A DNA stretch of 64,000 nucleotides from DASWTL01 sp966250385 (GCA_966250385.1 CBINHC010000012.1:78058-142057); one strand, 5' to 3'. Positions 27,416-36,165 are shown, numbered from the stretch's first letter. Notes: generated from the letters alone by a model not told the origin. Numbers and translations are program-made.

Positions 27416-27446
27416 CAAAATTATTTAATTAAAATCAGTTGTTAAA
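27416..27446 (-). promoter_or_regulatory. Promoter of pyrH-frr
   Basis: Minus-strand TTTA (complement of 27443-27446), a 19-bp spacer, then TAATTTTG (complement of 27416-27423): a one-mismatch fit to TTTG-N19-TAnnTTTG. Transcription would begin near 27409, about 29 bp before the pyrH ATG. The -33 element lies within the last codons of nagA. Confidence 0.55.
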
Positions 27447-28564
27447 TCAGAAAGTACGGGTGCGCCTCTAAAGGACACCTGTTGAACGGTATAGTTTTTA
27501 TCAAAGACGACGAAGTCCGCTGAATATCCCTTTTTGATCTGCCCTTTGACATCGTCCTGCCGGACAAGTTCGGCAGGATACAGCGACGCCATGTTCACGG
27601 CCTCAGCCAGTGGAATGCCGGCCTGTTCAACGCCGTTCCGGACCGATTGAAGCATGGTCAGCGCCGAGCCGGACAGCGTGCCGTCAGGCATCGTATAGCG
27701 GTCACCCCGGAATACGTGCTGGTATATGCCCTGCGATGCCTCCGTAACGGCGTCCGTAATAAAGAACAACCGGTTTCCCAGGAGCGCTTTGGCCATCCGG
27801 AGTATGCCGAAATGGACATGTATTCCGTCAGCGATAATGCTGGCATAGGGCTTCTTTTCGAAGATGGCCGCAGGAAGTCCGGGCTCACGATGGTGTACCG
27901 GTGACATGGCGTTGAAAAGATGGGTCGCGGCGTGTACCGGATTGTTCAGAAACCGGATCGCTTCCTCGTAGGTCGCATTGCTGTGCCCGCAGGAAATAAT
28001 AATTCCGGATTCGTCCAGGTACCGGATGACTTCCGGGTCCTGCAGTTCAGGAGCGACGGTCATGATCCGAAGCTCGCCCGAAGCCCGTTCCACCCAGCTT
28101 TTCACCTCGCTCAGCTCGGCCTTCTTGATATACTCTTCGGGATGGGCGCCTTTCCTTAACGGGTTCAGATACGGACCCTCCAGATGGAGTCCCTGGAAGA
28201 TCCCCCGCGACCGCGGCCGGAAAGCCAGCGCAGCGTCGATCGCCTCTTCCACGACGGCATTGCTGTTGGTCGCCACCGTAGCAAAGAAACCGGTCGTCCC
28301 CTGCTTCAGCAGATCGTCCTCCATCTGCTGAAGAGCGTCGGCGGTCGGTATTCCGCCGAACAGCTTACCGCCGCTGCCGTAGATCTGCACGTCGATCAGA
28401 CCGGGAGCCAGGTACGCGCCCTGCAGGTCAACCCGCTGTGCGTCTGCCGGAACTCCCCCTTCAGGCACCACATCCAGGATACGATCGCCCTGTACGAGTA
28501 CGGCATGCCCGGAAAGTTCCGAGCCGTTGGATACAATAATACAATTAAGGTAAGCTGTGGTCAT
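27425..28564 (-). CDS. nagA: N-acetylglucosamine-6-phosphate deacetylase
   Basis: The 379-residue amidohydrolase converts GlcNAc-6-phosphate to glucosamine-6-phosphate in amino-sugar and wall recycling. Metal and substrate motifs are visible: LAPGLIDVQIYGSGG, GLHLEGPYL, SCGHSNATYEEA, HATHLFNAMSPVHHREPG and FITDAVTEAS with the catalytic aspartate. It stands alone between tsf and pyrH, without nagB or a transporter next to it. Confidence 0.95.
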   Translation of the reverse strand: MTTAYLNCIIVSNGSELSGHAVLVQGDRILDVVPEGGVPADAQRVDLQGAYLAPGLIDVQIYGSGGKLFGGIPTADALQQMEDDLLKQGTTGFFATVATNSNAVVEEAIDAALAFRPRSRGIFQGLHLEGPYLNPLRKGAHPEEYIKKAELSEVKSWVERASGELRIMTVAPELQDPEVIRYLDESGIIISCGHSNATYEEAIRFLNNPVHAATHLFNAMSPVHHREPGLPAAIFEKKPYASIIADGIHVHFGILRMAKALLGNRLFFITDAVTEASQGIYQHVFRGDRYTMPDGTLSGSALTMLQSVRNGVEQAGIPLAEAVNMASLYPAELVRQDDVKGQIKKGYSADFVVFDKNYTVQQVSFRGAPVLSDLTTDFN

Positions 28565-28637
28565 GGTTGTCTTGCTGATGGTACAGCATCTCCGGTTACA
28601 AAAGATCCCGAAACAGGTTCAGGACGACACATTAATG

Positions 28638-28669
28638 CAAAAAAAATCCCCGCCGTTCTGGCGAGGATT
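28638..28669 (-). terminator. Rho-independent terminator of the rplM-rpsI-rpsB-tsf operon
   Basis: On the minus strand AATCCTCGCC and GGCGGGGATT form a 10-position stem with one mismatch around a five-base loop, followed by a run of T. It starts 12 bp after the tsf stop. Confidence 0.85.
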
Positions 28670-28680
28670 AAAATAACGAA

Positions 28681-29520
28681 TTAGGCCCCTAACTGAACCC
28701 GCTTGAAAGCAGTTACCGTTAAGCCCTTGCTTACACTGTCAAGGAACTGGGCGATATTCTTGGAGCTGTCTTTTACGAACTCCTGGTTCAGTAACGTGGA
28801 ATCCTTGTAAAATTTGTTAAGCTTACCGGCAGCGATCTTCTCAACCATTTCCTCAGGTTTTCCTTCAGCACGGATCTGCTCTTTGGCGATCTCCATTTCA
28901 CGCTCGATAGTCCGTGAATCAACATCACCTTTATCAATAGCTACCGGGTTCATCGCAGCGATCTGCATGGCTACGTCCTTACCGGCTTCTTCAGCACCTG
29001 CAGCATCGGCACTTAACGCAACCAGTACGCCTAAACGGTAGTTACCGTGAATATAAGCGATCACCTTCTCTCCGGATACGGATTCGAATTTAGACACGCC
29101 GATTTTCTCACCGATCTTACCGGTCTGGTCAATGATCTGATCAGCAAGCTTGGTTCCGTTCAGTTCCAGGGAAGTAAGTTCTTCCAGGGAAGCCGGGTTT
29201 TTCTCGATAGCCAGATCAGCGATGCTGTTTGCGAAGGCAACGAAATCCGCATTCTTCGCAACAAAGTCAGTTTCGCAGTTCAGCTCGACAACGATACCGC
29301 GTTTTCCGTCAGCAGTTGTCTTGGCGATTACAACACCTTCATTGGATTCACGATCCTGACGGCTTGCAGCAACTTTGGCACCCTTCTTACGCAGGTAGTC
29401 AATAGCAGCTTCGAAATCACCGTTGGCTTCGGTCAATGCTTTTTTGCAGTCCATCATACCGGCACCGGTTTGCTGGCGCAGTTTATTTACGTCTGAAGCA
29501 GAAATTTGTACTGTAGACAT
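28681..29520 (-). CDS. tsf: Translation elongation factor Ts
   Basis: The 279-residue guanine-exchange factor of EF-Tu begins with the UBA-like part holding VNKLRQQTGAGMMDCKKAL, the signature segment, followed by FEAAIDYLRKKG; the core has VELNCETDFVAKN and VAMQIAAMNP. It follows rpsB by 100 bp, a gap filled by a long hairpin, and ends the ribosomal operon with a terminator. Confidence 0.97.
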   Translation of the reverse strand: MSTVQISASDVNKLRQQTGAGMMDCKKALTEANGDFEAAIDYLRKKGAKVAASRQDRESNEGVVIAKTTADGKRGIVVELNCETDFVAKNADFVAFANSIADLAIEKNPASLEELTSLELNGTKLADQIIDQTGKIGEKIGVSKFESVSGEKVIAYIHGNYRLGVLVALSADAAGAEEAGKDVAMQIAAMNPVAIDKGDVDSRTIEREMEIAKEQIRAEGKPEEMVEKIAAGKLNKFYKDSTLLNQEFVKDSSKNIAQFLDSVSKGLTVTAFKRVQLGA

Positions 29521-29554
29521 GTCTTATTTCTTTAAGTGGTTTTATAAAAGTTAT

Positions 29555-29607
29555 GGGTTGTATGCTGTATGTTGTAAGCTTTACCTGCAACGCACAACAC
29601 ACAACCC
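29555..29607 (-). repeat. Long imperfect inverted repeat between rpsB and tsf
   Basis: Arms 29555-29576 and 29586-29607 pair over 22 positions with three mismatches and two G-T pairs around a nine-base loop. The arms are themselves runs of GTTGT/TGTAT units. In the rpsB-tsf transcript this would fold into a stable hairpin without a T-run, so it is a candidate processing or attenuation site rather than a full terminator. Confidence 0.7.
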
Positions 29608-29620
29608 AATACTGAATTTA

Positions 29621-30457
29621 TTACTCTTCGTTAGCGCCTTCAGCAGCAGGAGAATCACCTGCTTCAGCAGCTACTTTACGTGTACGTTTCGGAGCATCAC
29701 CGGCCTCAGGTGAATCCGCTTTAGCTTTTGCCGCAGCAGCTTCCTTTTCAGCCTCATCTTCCTTCTCACGCTTACGCTCATCAAGACCTTCCTGGATCGC
29801 TTTAACGATGATGTCAGTGATCAGGGAGATTGACTTGGTCGCGTCGTCATTGGACGGGATCGGGAAGTCGATGTTGGTAGGATCGGAGTTGGTATCTACC
29901 ATTGCGAAAGTAGGGATGTTCAGTTTCAGCGCCTCAGAAACAGCGATGTGCTCTTTCTTAACGTCGATCAGGAACAATGCAGCAGGCAGACGGTTCAGGT
30001 CTGAAATACCTCCAAGAAGGCTTTCCAGCTTAATCCGCTCACGCTGGATCATTAACTTTTCTTTCTTTGATAAAACGTCGTAGGTTCCGTCTTTGGTCAT
30101 TCTGTCGATGTTGGACATCTTCTTGATCGACTTGCGAACGGTTGCGAAGTTTGTAAGCATACCACCTAACCAACGCTCGGTCACGAAAGGCATGTTCACA
30201 GATTTAGCCTGCTCGGCAACGATATCCTTCGCCTGTTTTTTGGTAGCGACGAATAATACTTTGCGGCCTGATTTTACGATCTGTTTGATCGCAGCAGCAG
30301 CTTCCTCTAATTTATTTAATGTTTTATTTAAATCGATAATGTGGATGCCATTACGCTCCATGAAAATGTACTGGGACATTTTCGGATCCCATTTACGGGT
30401 AAGGTGACCAAAGTGTACACCTGCATCAAGTAAGTCCTGATATGTTGTTCTAGCCAT
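29621..30457 (-). CDS. rpsB: 30S ribosomal protein S2
   Basis: The 278-residue protein has S2 landmarks: LLDAGVHFGHLTRKWDPKM at the N-terminus, ATKKQAKDIV, TERWLGGMLTNFATV and TNSDPTNIDFPIPSNDDA. The last 45 residues are a low-complexity Ala/Glu/Lys tail, longer than in E. coli and common in Bacteroidota. It lies 18 bp after rpsI. Assembles late into the 30S body-head junction with S1-related contacts. Confidence 0.98.
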   Translation of the reverse strand: MARTTYQDLLDAGVHFGHLTRKWDPKMSQYIFMERNGIHIIDLNKTLNKLEEAAAAIKQIVKSGRKVLFVATKKQAKDIVAEQAKSVNMPFVTERWLGGMLTNFATVRKSIKKMSNIDRMTKDGTYDVLSKKEKLMIQRERIKLESLLGGISDLNRLPAALFLIDVKKEHIAVSEALKLNIPTFAMVDTNSDPTNIDFPIPSNDDATKSISLITDIIVKAIQEGLDERKREKEDEAEKEAAAAKAKADSPEAGDAPKRTRKVAAEAGDSPAAEGANEE

Positions 30458-30475
30458 TGTTTGATCCTCCTAATA

Positions 30476-30862
30476 TTAACGTTTACTGAATTGAAATCTG
30501 CGACGAGCTTTTCTGCGTCCTGGTTTTTTACGCTCAACCATTCTGTCATCACGGGTCATTAAGCCCTTCGCTCTGAGGCCTGATTTCGTTTCCGGATCAA
30601 GTTCAACAATAGCTTTGGCAATCGCTAAACGTACGGCTTCCGCCTGACCTTTAACACCACCGCCTGCAACGTTAACAGTTACATCGAATTTGCCGGTAGA
30701 TCCGGAAACTTCGGTAGACTGAGTAACGATGTACTGCAATGGTAAGGTTGGGAAGTACTCTTTGTAATCTTTACCGTTTACGGTAATTGCGCCGTTACCC
30801 TCCGTTAAATAAATGCGGGCAACTGCAGTTTTTCTTCTTCCTGAAGTGTTTGTAGTTGACAT
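30476..30862 (-). CDS. rpsI: 30S ribosomal protein S9
   Basis: The 128-residue protein has TSGRRKTAVARIYLTEGNGA, the glycine-rich GGGVKGQAEAVRLAIAKAIV and the closing KKPGRRKARRRFQFSKR, whose C-terminal arginine-lysine tail reaches the P-site tRNA. It lies 19 bp after rplM. Confidence 0.98.
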   Translation of the reverse strand: MSTTNTSGRRKTAVARIYLTEGNGAITVNGKDYKEYFPTLPLQYIVTQSTEVSGSTGKFDVTVNVAGGGVKGQAEAVRLAIAKAIVELDPETKSGLRAKGLMTRDDRMVERKKPGRRKARRRFQFSKR

Positions 30863-30881
30863 TTCGTTTCTCCTTTAATGA

Positions 30882-31325
30882 TTAAAGTTTAATTTCTTTT
30901 GGACTCTGTGCCGCGTGCGGGTGCTCGCTTCCTGCATAAACAAACAGGTTTTTGTACAAAGCACGGCCCAAACGATTTTTAGGTAACATCCCGCGAACCG
31001 CTTTTTCAACGATACGCTCAGGGTGTTTCGCCAGTAACTCCTTAGGAGAAATGAAACGCTGACCGCCTGGGTAGCCGGTGTAGGAAACATACTCTTTTGC
31101 ATTGAGCTTGTTCCCGGTCAGTTTTACCTTGTCTGCGTTGATAACGATCACGTTATCACCACAGTCTACGTTTGGGGTGAATGATGGCTTGTGCTTACCT
31201 CGGATCATCATGGCGATCTTCGATGACAAGCGCCCCAAAATCTCGCCCTGTGCGTCAACAACTACCCACTCTTTGTTAACGGTCTTCTTGTTGGCAGAGA
31301 CAGTTTTGTAACTTAACGTATTCAC
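30882..31325 (-). CDS. rplM: 50S ribosomal protein L13
   Basis: The 147-residue protein has the L13 signature: WVVVDAQGEILGRLSSKIA, GDNVIVINADKVKLTGNKL, YTGYPGG and VRGMLPKNRLGRALYKNLFV. It is the first gene of rplM-rpsI-rpsB-tsf and is preceded by the clearest promoter in the window. Confidence 0.98.
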   Translation of the reverse strand: MNTLSYKTVSANKKTVNKEWVVVDAQGEILGRLSSKIAMMIRGKHKPSFTPNVDCGDNVIVINADKVKLTGNKLNAKEYVSYTGYPGGQRFISPKELLAKHPERIVEKAVRGMLPKNRLGRALYKNLFVYAGSEHPHAAQSPKEIKL

Positions 31326-31379
31326 TTGCTTGATATTAAATTAAATAAACAATATACTTTACCCCTCAAATTGGGACTG

Positions 31380-31410
31380 CAAAGATAGCGCAAAATGTTT
31401 AATTATCAAA
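31380..31410 (-). promoter_or_regulatory. Promoter of the rplM operon
   Basis: Minus strand: TTTG (complement of 31407-31410), exactly 19 bp, then TATCTTTG (complement of 31380-31387). This is a perfect match to the primary-sigma promoter of Bacteroidota, TTTG-N19-TAnnTTTG. Transcription would begin near 31375, leaving a leader of about 50 bases. Confidence 0.8.
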
Positions 31411-31545
31411 TGAATGAGAACTTTTTACGACGCATTTGCGGCTCTTTCGCCACACCGGGTAAAAAAAATGAAATCGGAGGGCCGGATTGTCTATTATTTT
31501 CAAAATGAGATCACTAGTTTTAGGAAACCTAACCAATCTCCGAAT

Positions 31546-32418
31546 ATGAAACGTCTGTTTACTTTCCTGATTACCTTACTATCCGTGTGCAGTATGGGCT
31601 ACGCCCAGGAGCTGCCGGCACGCTGGGATGAACTGACCACCAGCGACTGGGACAAGGCGCTGGAGAAATCCTCCCGTACCTGTATCCTTCCCATCGGGAT
31701 CCTGGAAAAGCACGGCCCCCACTCCCCGCTCGGCTCCGACCTGATCCATGTCAGGGAAATCGCCGCACGCACGGTAAAAAACGAATACGCCGTCGTGTTC
31801 CCGGATTATTTCTACGGTCAGATCAATGAGGCCCGTCACCAGCCCGGTACGTTCGCCCTGCAGAGCAACCTGATCCTGAACCTCCTGGAAGCGACCTGCG
31901 ACGAGATCGCAAGGAACGGTTTTGACAAGATCATTATCCTGAACGGCCACGGAGGAAACCCGGAATTCCTCCGGTTCTTCATGCAGTCGCTGCTTGGCAA
32001 ACGCAGGGACTATGCGGTATACCTGTTCGATCCCGGTTCTGACCGGGAGTTCGACGAAAAGATGAAGAAGATGCGGAAGACCGATGCCCGGTATGATATG
32101 CATGCCGGTGAGCGGGAAACTTCGACGCTGCTTTACCTGCGACCCGACCTCATGCGTATGGACCAGGCGGCCAGCCAGTCCGGAGAGGACCAGAAAAGGC
32201 TGAGCACTCCGGATCTGTATACGCCGATCTGGTGGTACGCCGGATTCCCTAATCACTATGCAGGGGTTGGCGCAAAGTCCACGAAAGAACTCGGAAAACT
32301 GATCGCTGAACATACCATCGACACCTTTACCCGGGCGGTCAAAGCCGTTAAGGCGGATACCAGGACCATCCAGCTGCAAAACGAATACTTCGACAAGGTC
32401 GAAAAGGTCAAAAAATAG
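31546..32418 (+). CDS. Secreted creatininase-family amidohydrolase
   Basis: The 290-residue protein begins with a signal peptide (MKRLFTFLITLLSVCSMGYA, cut before QE) and has the family's metal ligands in LEKHGPHSPLGSD, LNGHGGN and MHAGERETS. Creatininases open cyclic amides, and relatives act in mycofactocin and riboflavin-like pathways; secreted Bacteroidota members have unknown substrates. The frame is open back to 31414 but the ATG at 31546 starts the signal peptide. It precedes a periplasmic GMC oxidoreductase pair, hinting at catabolism of an external compound. Confidence 0.88.
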   Translation: MKRLFTFLITLLSVCSMGYAQELPARWDELTTSDWDKALEKSSRTCILPIGILEKHGPHSPLGSDLIHVREIAARTVKNEYAVVFPDYFYGQINEARHQPGTFALQSNLILNLLEATCDEIARNGFDKIIILNGHGGNPEFLRFFMQSLLGKRRDYAVYLFDPGSDREFDEKMKKMRKTDARYDMHAGERETSTLLYLRPDLMRMDQAASQSGEDQKRLSTPDLYTPIWWYAGFPNHYAGVGAKSTKELGKLIAEHTIDTFTRAVKAVKADTRTIQLQNEYFDKVEKVKK

Positions 32419-32436
32419 GCTGGTTCCCGAAACGCT

Positions 32437-32465
32437 ACCCTGCCTGCGGTCCAGACAGGCAGGGT
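32437..32465 (+). terminator. Hairpin between the creatininase and GMC small-subunit genes
   Basis: ACCCTGCCTG (32437-32446) pairs perfectly with CAGGCAGGGT (32456-32465) around a nine-base loop, 18 bp past the creatininase stop. No T-run follows, so it may attenuate or stabilise rather than terminate. Confidence 0.5.
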
Positions 32466-32482
32466 TCACTGAAATTCCGCAC

Positions 32483-33040
32483 ATGCATATAACCAGAAGG
32501 ATCGCGCTCAGGAATCTCCTGATCGTCGCAGCCGGAACCGCCTTGCTTCCATCCTGCCTGCAGGATGATCCGGCTTCTGTCGCTTTCAAAAAGATCAGGG
32601 TTACACGGGAACAGGAGCAGATGCTCGCTTCCCTGACTGAGACCATTATTCCAACCACCGATACCCCGGGAGCCCGGGAAATATCCGCTCATCTTTTCCT
32701 GCTGAAGATGGTCGACGACTGCTATACTCCTGATGAACAACGGAAATTCCTGAAAGGAATGGAAGCTTTTTCCGGAGAATCCGAAAAGAGGTACCGGAAG
32801 GACTTCCGGGAGCTGGATACTGCCCGGAGAGACGAATTTCTTTCCGGACTTGAGCAATCCGGGGATGACGGAACGCCCCTGACGGCTTTCTACAGATCCG
32901 TCAGGAGTCTGACCATTCTCGGTTACACGACCTCGGAATACTATCTTACCCGGATCAGGGGATACCGGATCATTCCCGGGAAATACCAGGGTTCGGTCCC
33001 GGTCCGGAAACCCTCATCGCCAAATGCCTCCCATTCATGA
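32483..33040 (+). CDS. Gluconate 2-dehydrogenase subunit 3-family lipoprotein
   Basis: The 185-residue protein starts MHITRRIALRNLLIVAAGTA with a lipobox-like LLPSC, then a conserved ETIIPTTDTPGAREI segment and the LTILGYTTSEYYL end, as in the small subunit of membrane-bound GMC dehydrogenases. The arginine pair RR suggests Tat export. It overlaps the catalytic-subunit gene by 4 bp (ATGA) and probably escorts that subunit out of the cell and stabilises it. Confidence 0.9.
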   Translation: MHITRRIALRNLLIVAAGTALLPSCLQDDPASVAFKKIRVTREQEQMLASLTETIIPTTDTPGAREISAHLFLLKMVDDCYTPDEQRKFLKGMEAFSGESEKRYRKDFRELDTARRDEFLSGLEQSGDDGTPLTAFYRSVRSLTILGYTTSEYYLTRIRGYRIIPGKYQGSVPVRKPSSPNASHS

Positions 33041-34725
33041 GCAAGACCAGAAATTTTGACGTTATCGTAATCGGCTCCGGGATCAGCGGCGGCTGGGCCG
33101 CCAAGGAGTTTTGCGAAAAAGGGCTCAAAACGCTCGTACTGGAGCGCGGCCGCGACGTGAAGCACAACAAAGATTATCCTACGACCAATATGCATCCGTG
33201 GGAGTTCGAACACCGCAACGAGATTCCGGCGGACATACAGGCAGCCAATCCCGTGGTGAGCAGATGCTATGCGTTCCGGGAGGATGCCATGCACTTTTTC
33301 GTCAGGGACGAGGAGCATCCCTATGAGCAGGAAAAACCCTTTGACTGGATCCGGGGATACCAGGTCGGCGGGAAATCACTGTTGTGGGCCCGCCAGACCC
33401 AGCGCTGGAGCGACTACGATTTTGAGGGGCCGGCACGGGACAGTTTTGCAGTGGACTGGCCGATCCGGTACCGCGATCTGGCGCCGTGGTACAGTTATGT
33501 CGAAAAGTTTGCCGGAATTTCCGGCAACAGGGACGGGCTCGATGTCCTTCCTGACGGCGAGTTTCTCCCTCCTATCGAACTGAACAGGGTTGAAAACTAT
33601 TTCAGGGACGTAGTCGCGCAAAACTACAGCGACCGGCATGTGATCTACGGCCGGTGCGCCCATCTTACCCGGCCGCAGCAGATCCACCTGGATCAGGGCC
33701 GCGGGGAATGCCAGAACAGGAACCTCTGCCAGCGGGGCTGCCCGTTCGGCGGATATTTCAGCAGCAATTCCTCGACGCTTCCCTGGGCAGCGAAGACCGG
33801 GAACCTGACTTTACGTCCGGACGCCGTGGTTCATTCGATCATCTATGATGAGAAGACAGGCCGGGCCGCCGGAGTCCGGGTACTGGACGCACGCACGATG
33901 AAGGAAGAGGAATACTTTGCCCGGGTGATCTTCGTAAATGCGGGGGCGCTCAACACGAACCTGATCCTTTTGAACTCCCGATCGGGACGTTTTCCGGAAG
34001 GACTGGGAAATGATTCCGGACTGCTCGGACAGTACGTCGCATTTCATAATTACCGGGCCCGCGTCTCCGCGGAATGCGAGGACTTCAGCGGGTTCACCAC
34101 AGCCGGCGGAAGACCGACGAGCGCCTATATCCCGCGGTTCCGGAACGTAAAGAAACAGGAAACGGACTTTCTACGGGGATATGCTGCCGGCTTCTCTGCC
34201 GGGAGGTCCGGGAAATGGCCGGAGGGGTTCGGCAAATACCTGAAAGACCAGCTGGCGGCAGGCGAGCCCGGACCGTGGCATGTCGGATCCCACATGATGG
34301 GCGAGACCATCCCGAAAGCTTCGAACCATGTGAGTCTCCATGCTGACAGGAAGGATGCATGGGGAATGCCCATCCTTCGCGTTTCGGTCGATTATGATGA
34401 GAACGACGAGAAGATGACCAGAGATTACATCGAACAGATGACTGAAATGTTCACCCGGGCCGGATTCGTCAACATCCGCAGCCAGGACAGCAAACAGGCT
34501 CCCGGCCTGGATATTCACGAGATGGGCGGTGTCCGTATGGGGCACGACCCGCGGACTTCGCTGCTGAACGGCTGGAACCAGATGCATGCGTGCAAAAACG
34601 TCTTCGTTACGGACGGCGCATGCATGACATCCACCTCCACTCAGAATCCTTCGCTGACCTACATGGCGCTGACCGCACGGGCCGCACATTATGCGGCGGA
34701 AGAGCTTCGGAAAGGTACGATCTGA
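33037..34725 (+). CDS. GMC-family oxidoreductase (FAD-dependent sugar/alcohol dehydrogenase)
   Basis: The 562-residue flavoprotein has FAD motif VIGSGISGGWAAKEFCEKGL (about 10-29) with ERGRD after it, and C-terminal NPSLTYMALTARAAHYA; the catalytic histidine-asparagine pair is probably HEMGGVRMG followed by TQNPS. CQNRNLCQRGCPFG (about 225-238) is a cysteine-rich insert as in gluconate and fructose dehydrogenases. It has no signal of its own and likely rides with the small subunit. No cytochrome c subunit lies beside it, so its electron acceptor is unknown. Confidence 0.92.
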   Translation: MSKTRNFDVIVIGSGISGGWAAKEFCEKGLKTLVLERGRDVKHNKDYPTTNMHPWEFEHRNEIPADIQAANPVVSRCYAFREDAMHFFVRDEEHPYEQEKPFDWIRGYQVGGKSLLWARQTQRWSDYDFEGPARDSFAVDWPIRYRDLAPWYSYVEKFAGISGNRDGLDVLPDGEFLPPIELNRVENYFRDVVAQNYSDRHVIYGRCAHLTRPQQIHLDQGRGECQNRNLCQRGCPFGGYFSSNSSTLPWAAKTGNLTLRPDAVVHSIIYDEKTGRAAGVRVLDARTMKEEEYFARVIFVNAGALNTNLILLNSRSGRFPEGLGNDSGLLGQYVAFHNYRARVSAECEDFSGFTTAGGRPTSAYIPRFRNVKKQETDFLRGYAAGFSAGRSGKWPEGFGKYLKDQLAAGEPGPWHVGSHMMGETIPKASNHVSLHADRKDAWGMPILRVSVDYDENDEKMTRDYIEQMTEMFTRAGFVNIRSQDSKQAPGLDIHEMGGVRMGHDPRTSLLNGWNQMHACKNVFVTDGACMTSTSTQNPSLTYMALTARAAHYAAEELRKGTI

Positions 34726-34730
34726 CGGAC

Positions 34731-34790
34731 GACATCCCCGCTTCCAACAGCCGGTTTGTCATCCGGCTGTTGGGTGGATGTCATTTTTCT
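34731..34790 (+). terminator. Terminator after the GMC oxidoreductase gene
   Basis: A two-part stem: inner CCAACAGCCGG (34744-34754) with CCGGCTGTTGG (34763-34773), and outer GACATCC (34731-34737) with GGATGTC (34776-34782), followed by ATTTTTC. It starts five bases past the stop. Confidence 0.88.
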
Positions 34791-34880
34791 TCAATTTGAT
34801 TAACGCAAACCATATTGTGCCTCCATCTGTCTTTAAACATGTATCTTTCCGGAATTTACAATTGATTAGCACCCCCTATT

Positions 34881-35615
34881 TTGATTATTCTAGTTTTTTT
34901 TCTTTGCCACTGGTTCCTTTCCCTTTTCTTTCAAACCTTTTTCCTTCACCGTTATGCATCCCATAAGATGTTCACGACGAACAGGTTCTGGGAACGGGTG
35001 TTTTACTTTCTGACCTACTTCTCCCAGGGAGCTTCATTTCTGAACCCAAGGGCCTATGCGATCATGCACCGCATGCACCATGCCTACAGCGACACGAAAG
35101 AAGATCCGCATTCACCGCATTTTTTCAGGGATGTGTTCCAGATGATGTGGACGACCAAAAAAATCTACCAGGATTTCGTGGTGGAAATACGCCAGCCGGA
35201 GAACCGCTTCAAGGGCAACTACCCTATCTGGCCCAGCCTGGACAGACTGGGATCTTCCTGGTTTTCAAGGATCGGCTTCGGCGTAGCCTATGTCATGATA
35301 TACGTGTTGTTTGCCACCCAGTGGTGGATGTTCCTCTTGTTGCCGGTTCACTTTCTGATGGGGCCGATCCACGGGGCTCTGGTGAACTGGTGTGGCCATA
35401 AGTACGGCTACTCGAACTTTGACAATGGCGATCACTCCAAGAACACCACGCCGTTTGACTTTTTTATGCTCGGTGAATTATTCCAGAACAATCATCATAA
35501 GTTTCCGAACAGTCCCAACTTCGCCAAGCGATGGTTCGAGCTGGATCCTGTATACCCGGTAATGCGCGGTCTGAACTGGCTCCGGATCATCCGCCTGAGA
35601 AAAACGGCCGCTTAG
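34881..35615 (+). CDS. Acyl-CoA desaturase (delta-9-type)
   Basis: The 244-residue membrane protein has the three histidine boxes of fatty-acid desaturases, HRYASH, HRMHH and (with NHH) QNNHHKFP, plus a fourth metal-site asparagine/histidine region NWCGHKYG. It introduces a cis double bond into membrane fatty acids using O2 and reductant. No ATG precedes the first helix; TTG at 34881 gives the expected N-terminus (IILVFFLCHW). A terminator follows. Confidence 0.92.
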   Translation: MIILVFFLCHWFLSLFFQTFFLHRYASHKMFTTNRFWERVFYFLTYFSQGASFLNPRAYAIMHRMHHAYSDTKEDPHSPHFFRDVFQMMWTTKKIYQDFVVEIRQPENRFKGNYPIWPSLDRLGSSWFSRIGFGVAYVMIYVLFATQWWMFLLLPVHFLMGPIHGALVNWCGHKYGYSNFDNGDHSKNTTPFDFFMLGELFQNNHHKFPNSPNFAKRWFELDPVYPVMRGLNWLRIIRLRKTAA

Positions 35616-35621
35616 CATACA

Positions 35622-35659
35622 GGGAAGGCCCCGGTTTTGAATCGGGGCCTTCCTGTTTA
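35622..35659 (+). terminator. Terminator between the desaturase and DUF4920 genes
   Basis: GGAAGGCCCCG (35623-35633) pairs with CGGGGCCTTCC (35643-35653), 11 bp perfect, with a short TGTTT on the plus side. It separates convergent genes and may work in both directions. Confidence 0.8.
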
Positions 35660-35675
35660 ACATATATCGTAACTT

Positions 35676-36146
35676 CTAAAGCACGACCACACCGGCCGCT
35701 TCGAAGGTAACCTCCTTTTTGGGTTCGGTGATCCTGGCGATCTCCGCGGCCGGCTTCTTCATGTCCTCGGCATAGTGTTTTTGCTTGTCAACGGACAGGA
35801 CTTCCTGCTTTGCAATTCCTTCAATCGTTACTTTTTTGCCAACAAGGTTAGCCGGCACAAAAAATCCGTAATCCTTGAACTTCACCATGACCGGCTCGCC
35901 CCCGGCTGTTTCAAGCTTCATAAAACATCCTTTTTTGGCACAAACTTCCACTACCTTACCGCTTACTTTGGCTTCCATGGTTTCCGCATCGCCCATTCTG
36001 GCTTTCAGCTTATCCACGGGGATCGCGCCTTTGGCATTAACGGCTGCTCCGTAGGTCACACCTTTTGCTGCAGGCTTAATATCCTGTGCGAATACCGACC
36101 CGGTAAGACAGCACACAATCAACAGGGAGAATACTTTTTGTTTCAT
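35676..36146 (-). CDS. DUF4920-domain secreted protein
   Basis: The 156-residue protein has a signal peptide (MKQKVFSLLIVCCLTGSVFA) and then a small beta-rich domain with KVVEVCAKKGCFMKLE, the conserved cysteine pair of DUF4920, and VKFKDYGFFVPANL. The fold resembles OB-like periplasmic domains; no function is established. Single gene, convergent with the desaturase, with a TATCTTTG element upstream. Confidence 0.88.
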   Translation of the reverse strand: MKQKVFSLLIVCCLTGSVFAQDIKPAAKGVTYGAAVNAKGAIPVDKLKARMGDAETMEAKVSGKVVEVCAKKGCFMKLETAGGEPVMVKFKDYGFFVPANLVGKKVTIEGIAKQEVLSVDKQKHYAEDMKKPAAEIARITEPKKEVTFEAAGVVVL

Positions 36147-36165
36147 ATTTCAGTTTGTATAGGAC

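Noticed and set aside
31579..32658. 359-residue minus-strand frame across the creatininase and GMC small-subunit genes
   Set aside because: It covers two clear plus-strand genes and the hairpin between them; its sequence is Cys/Pro-rich without motifs.
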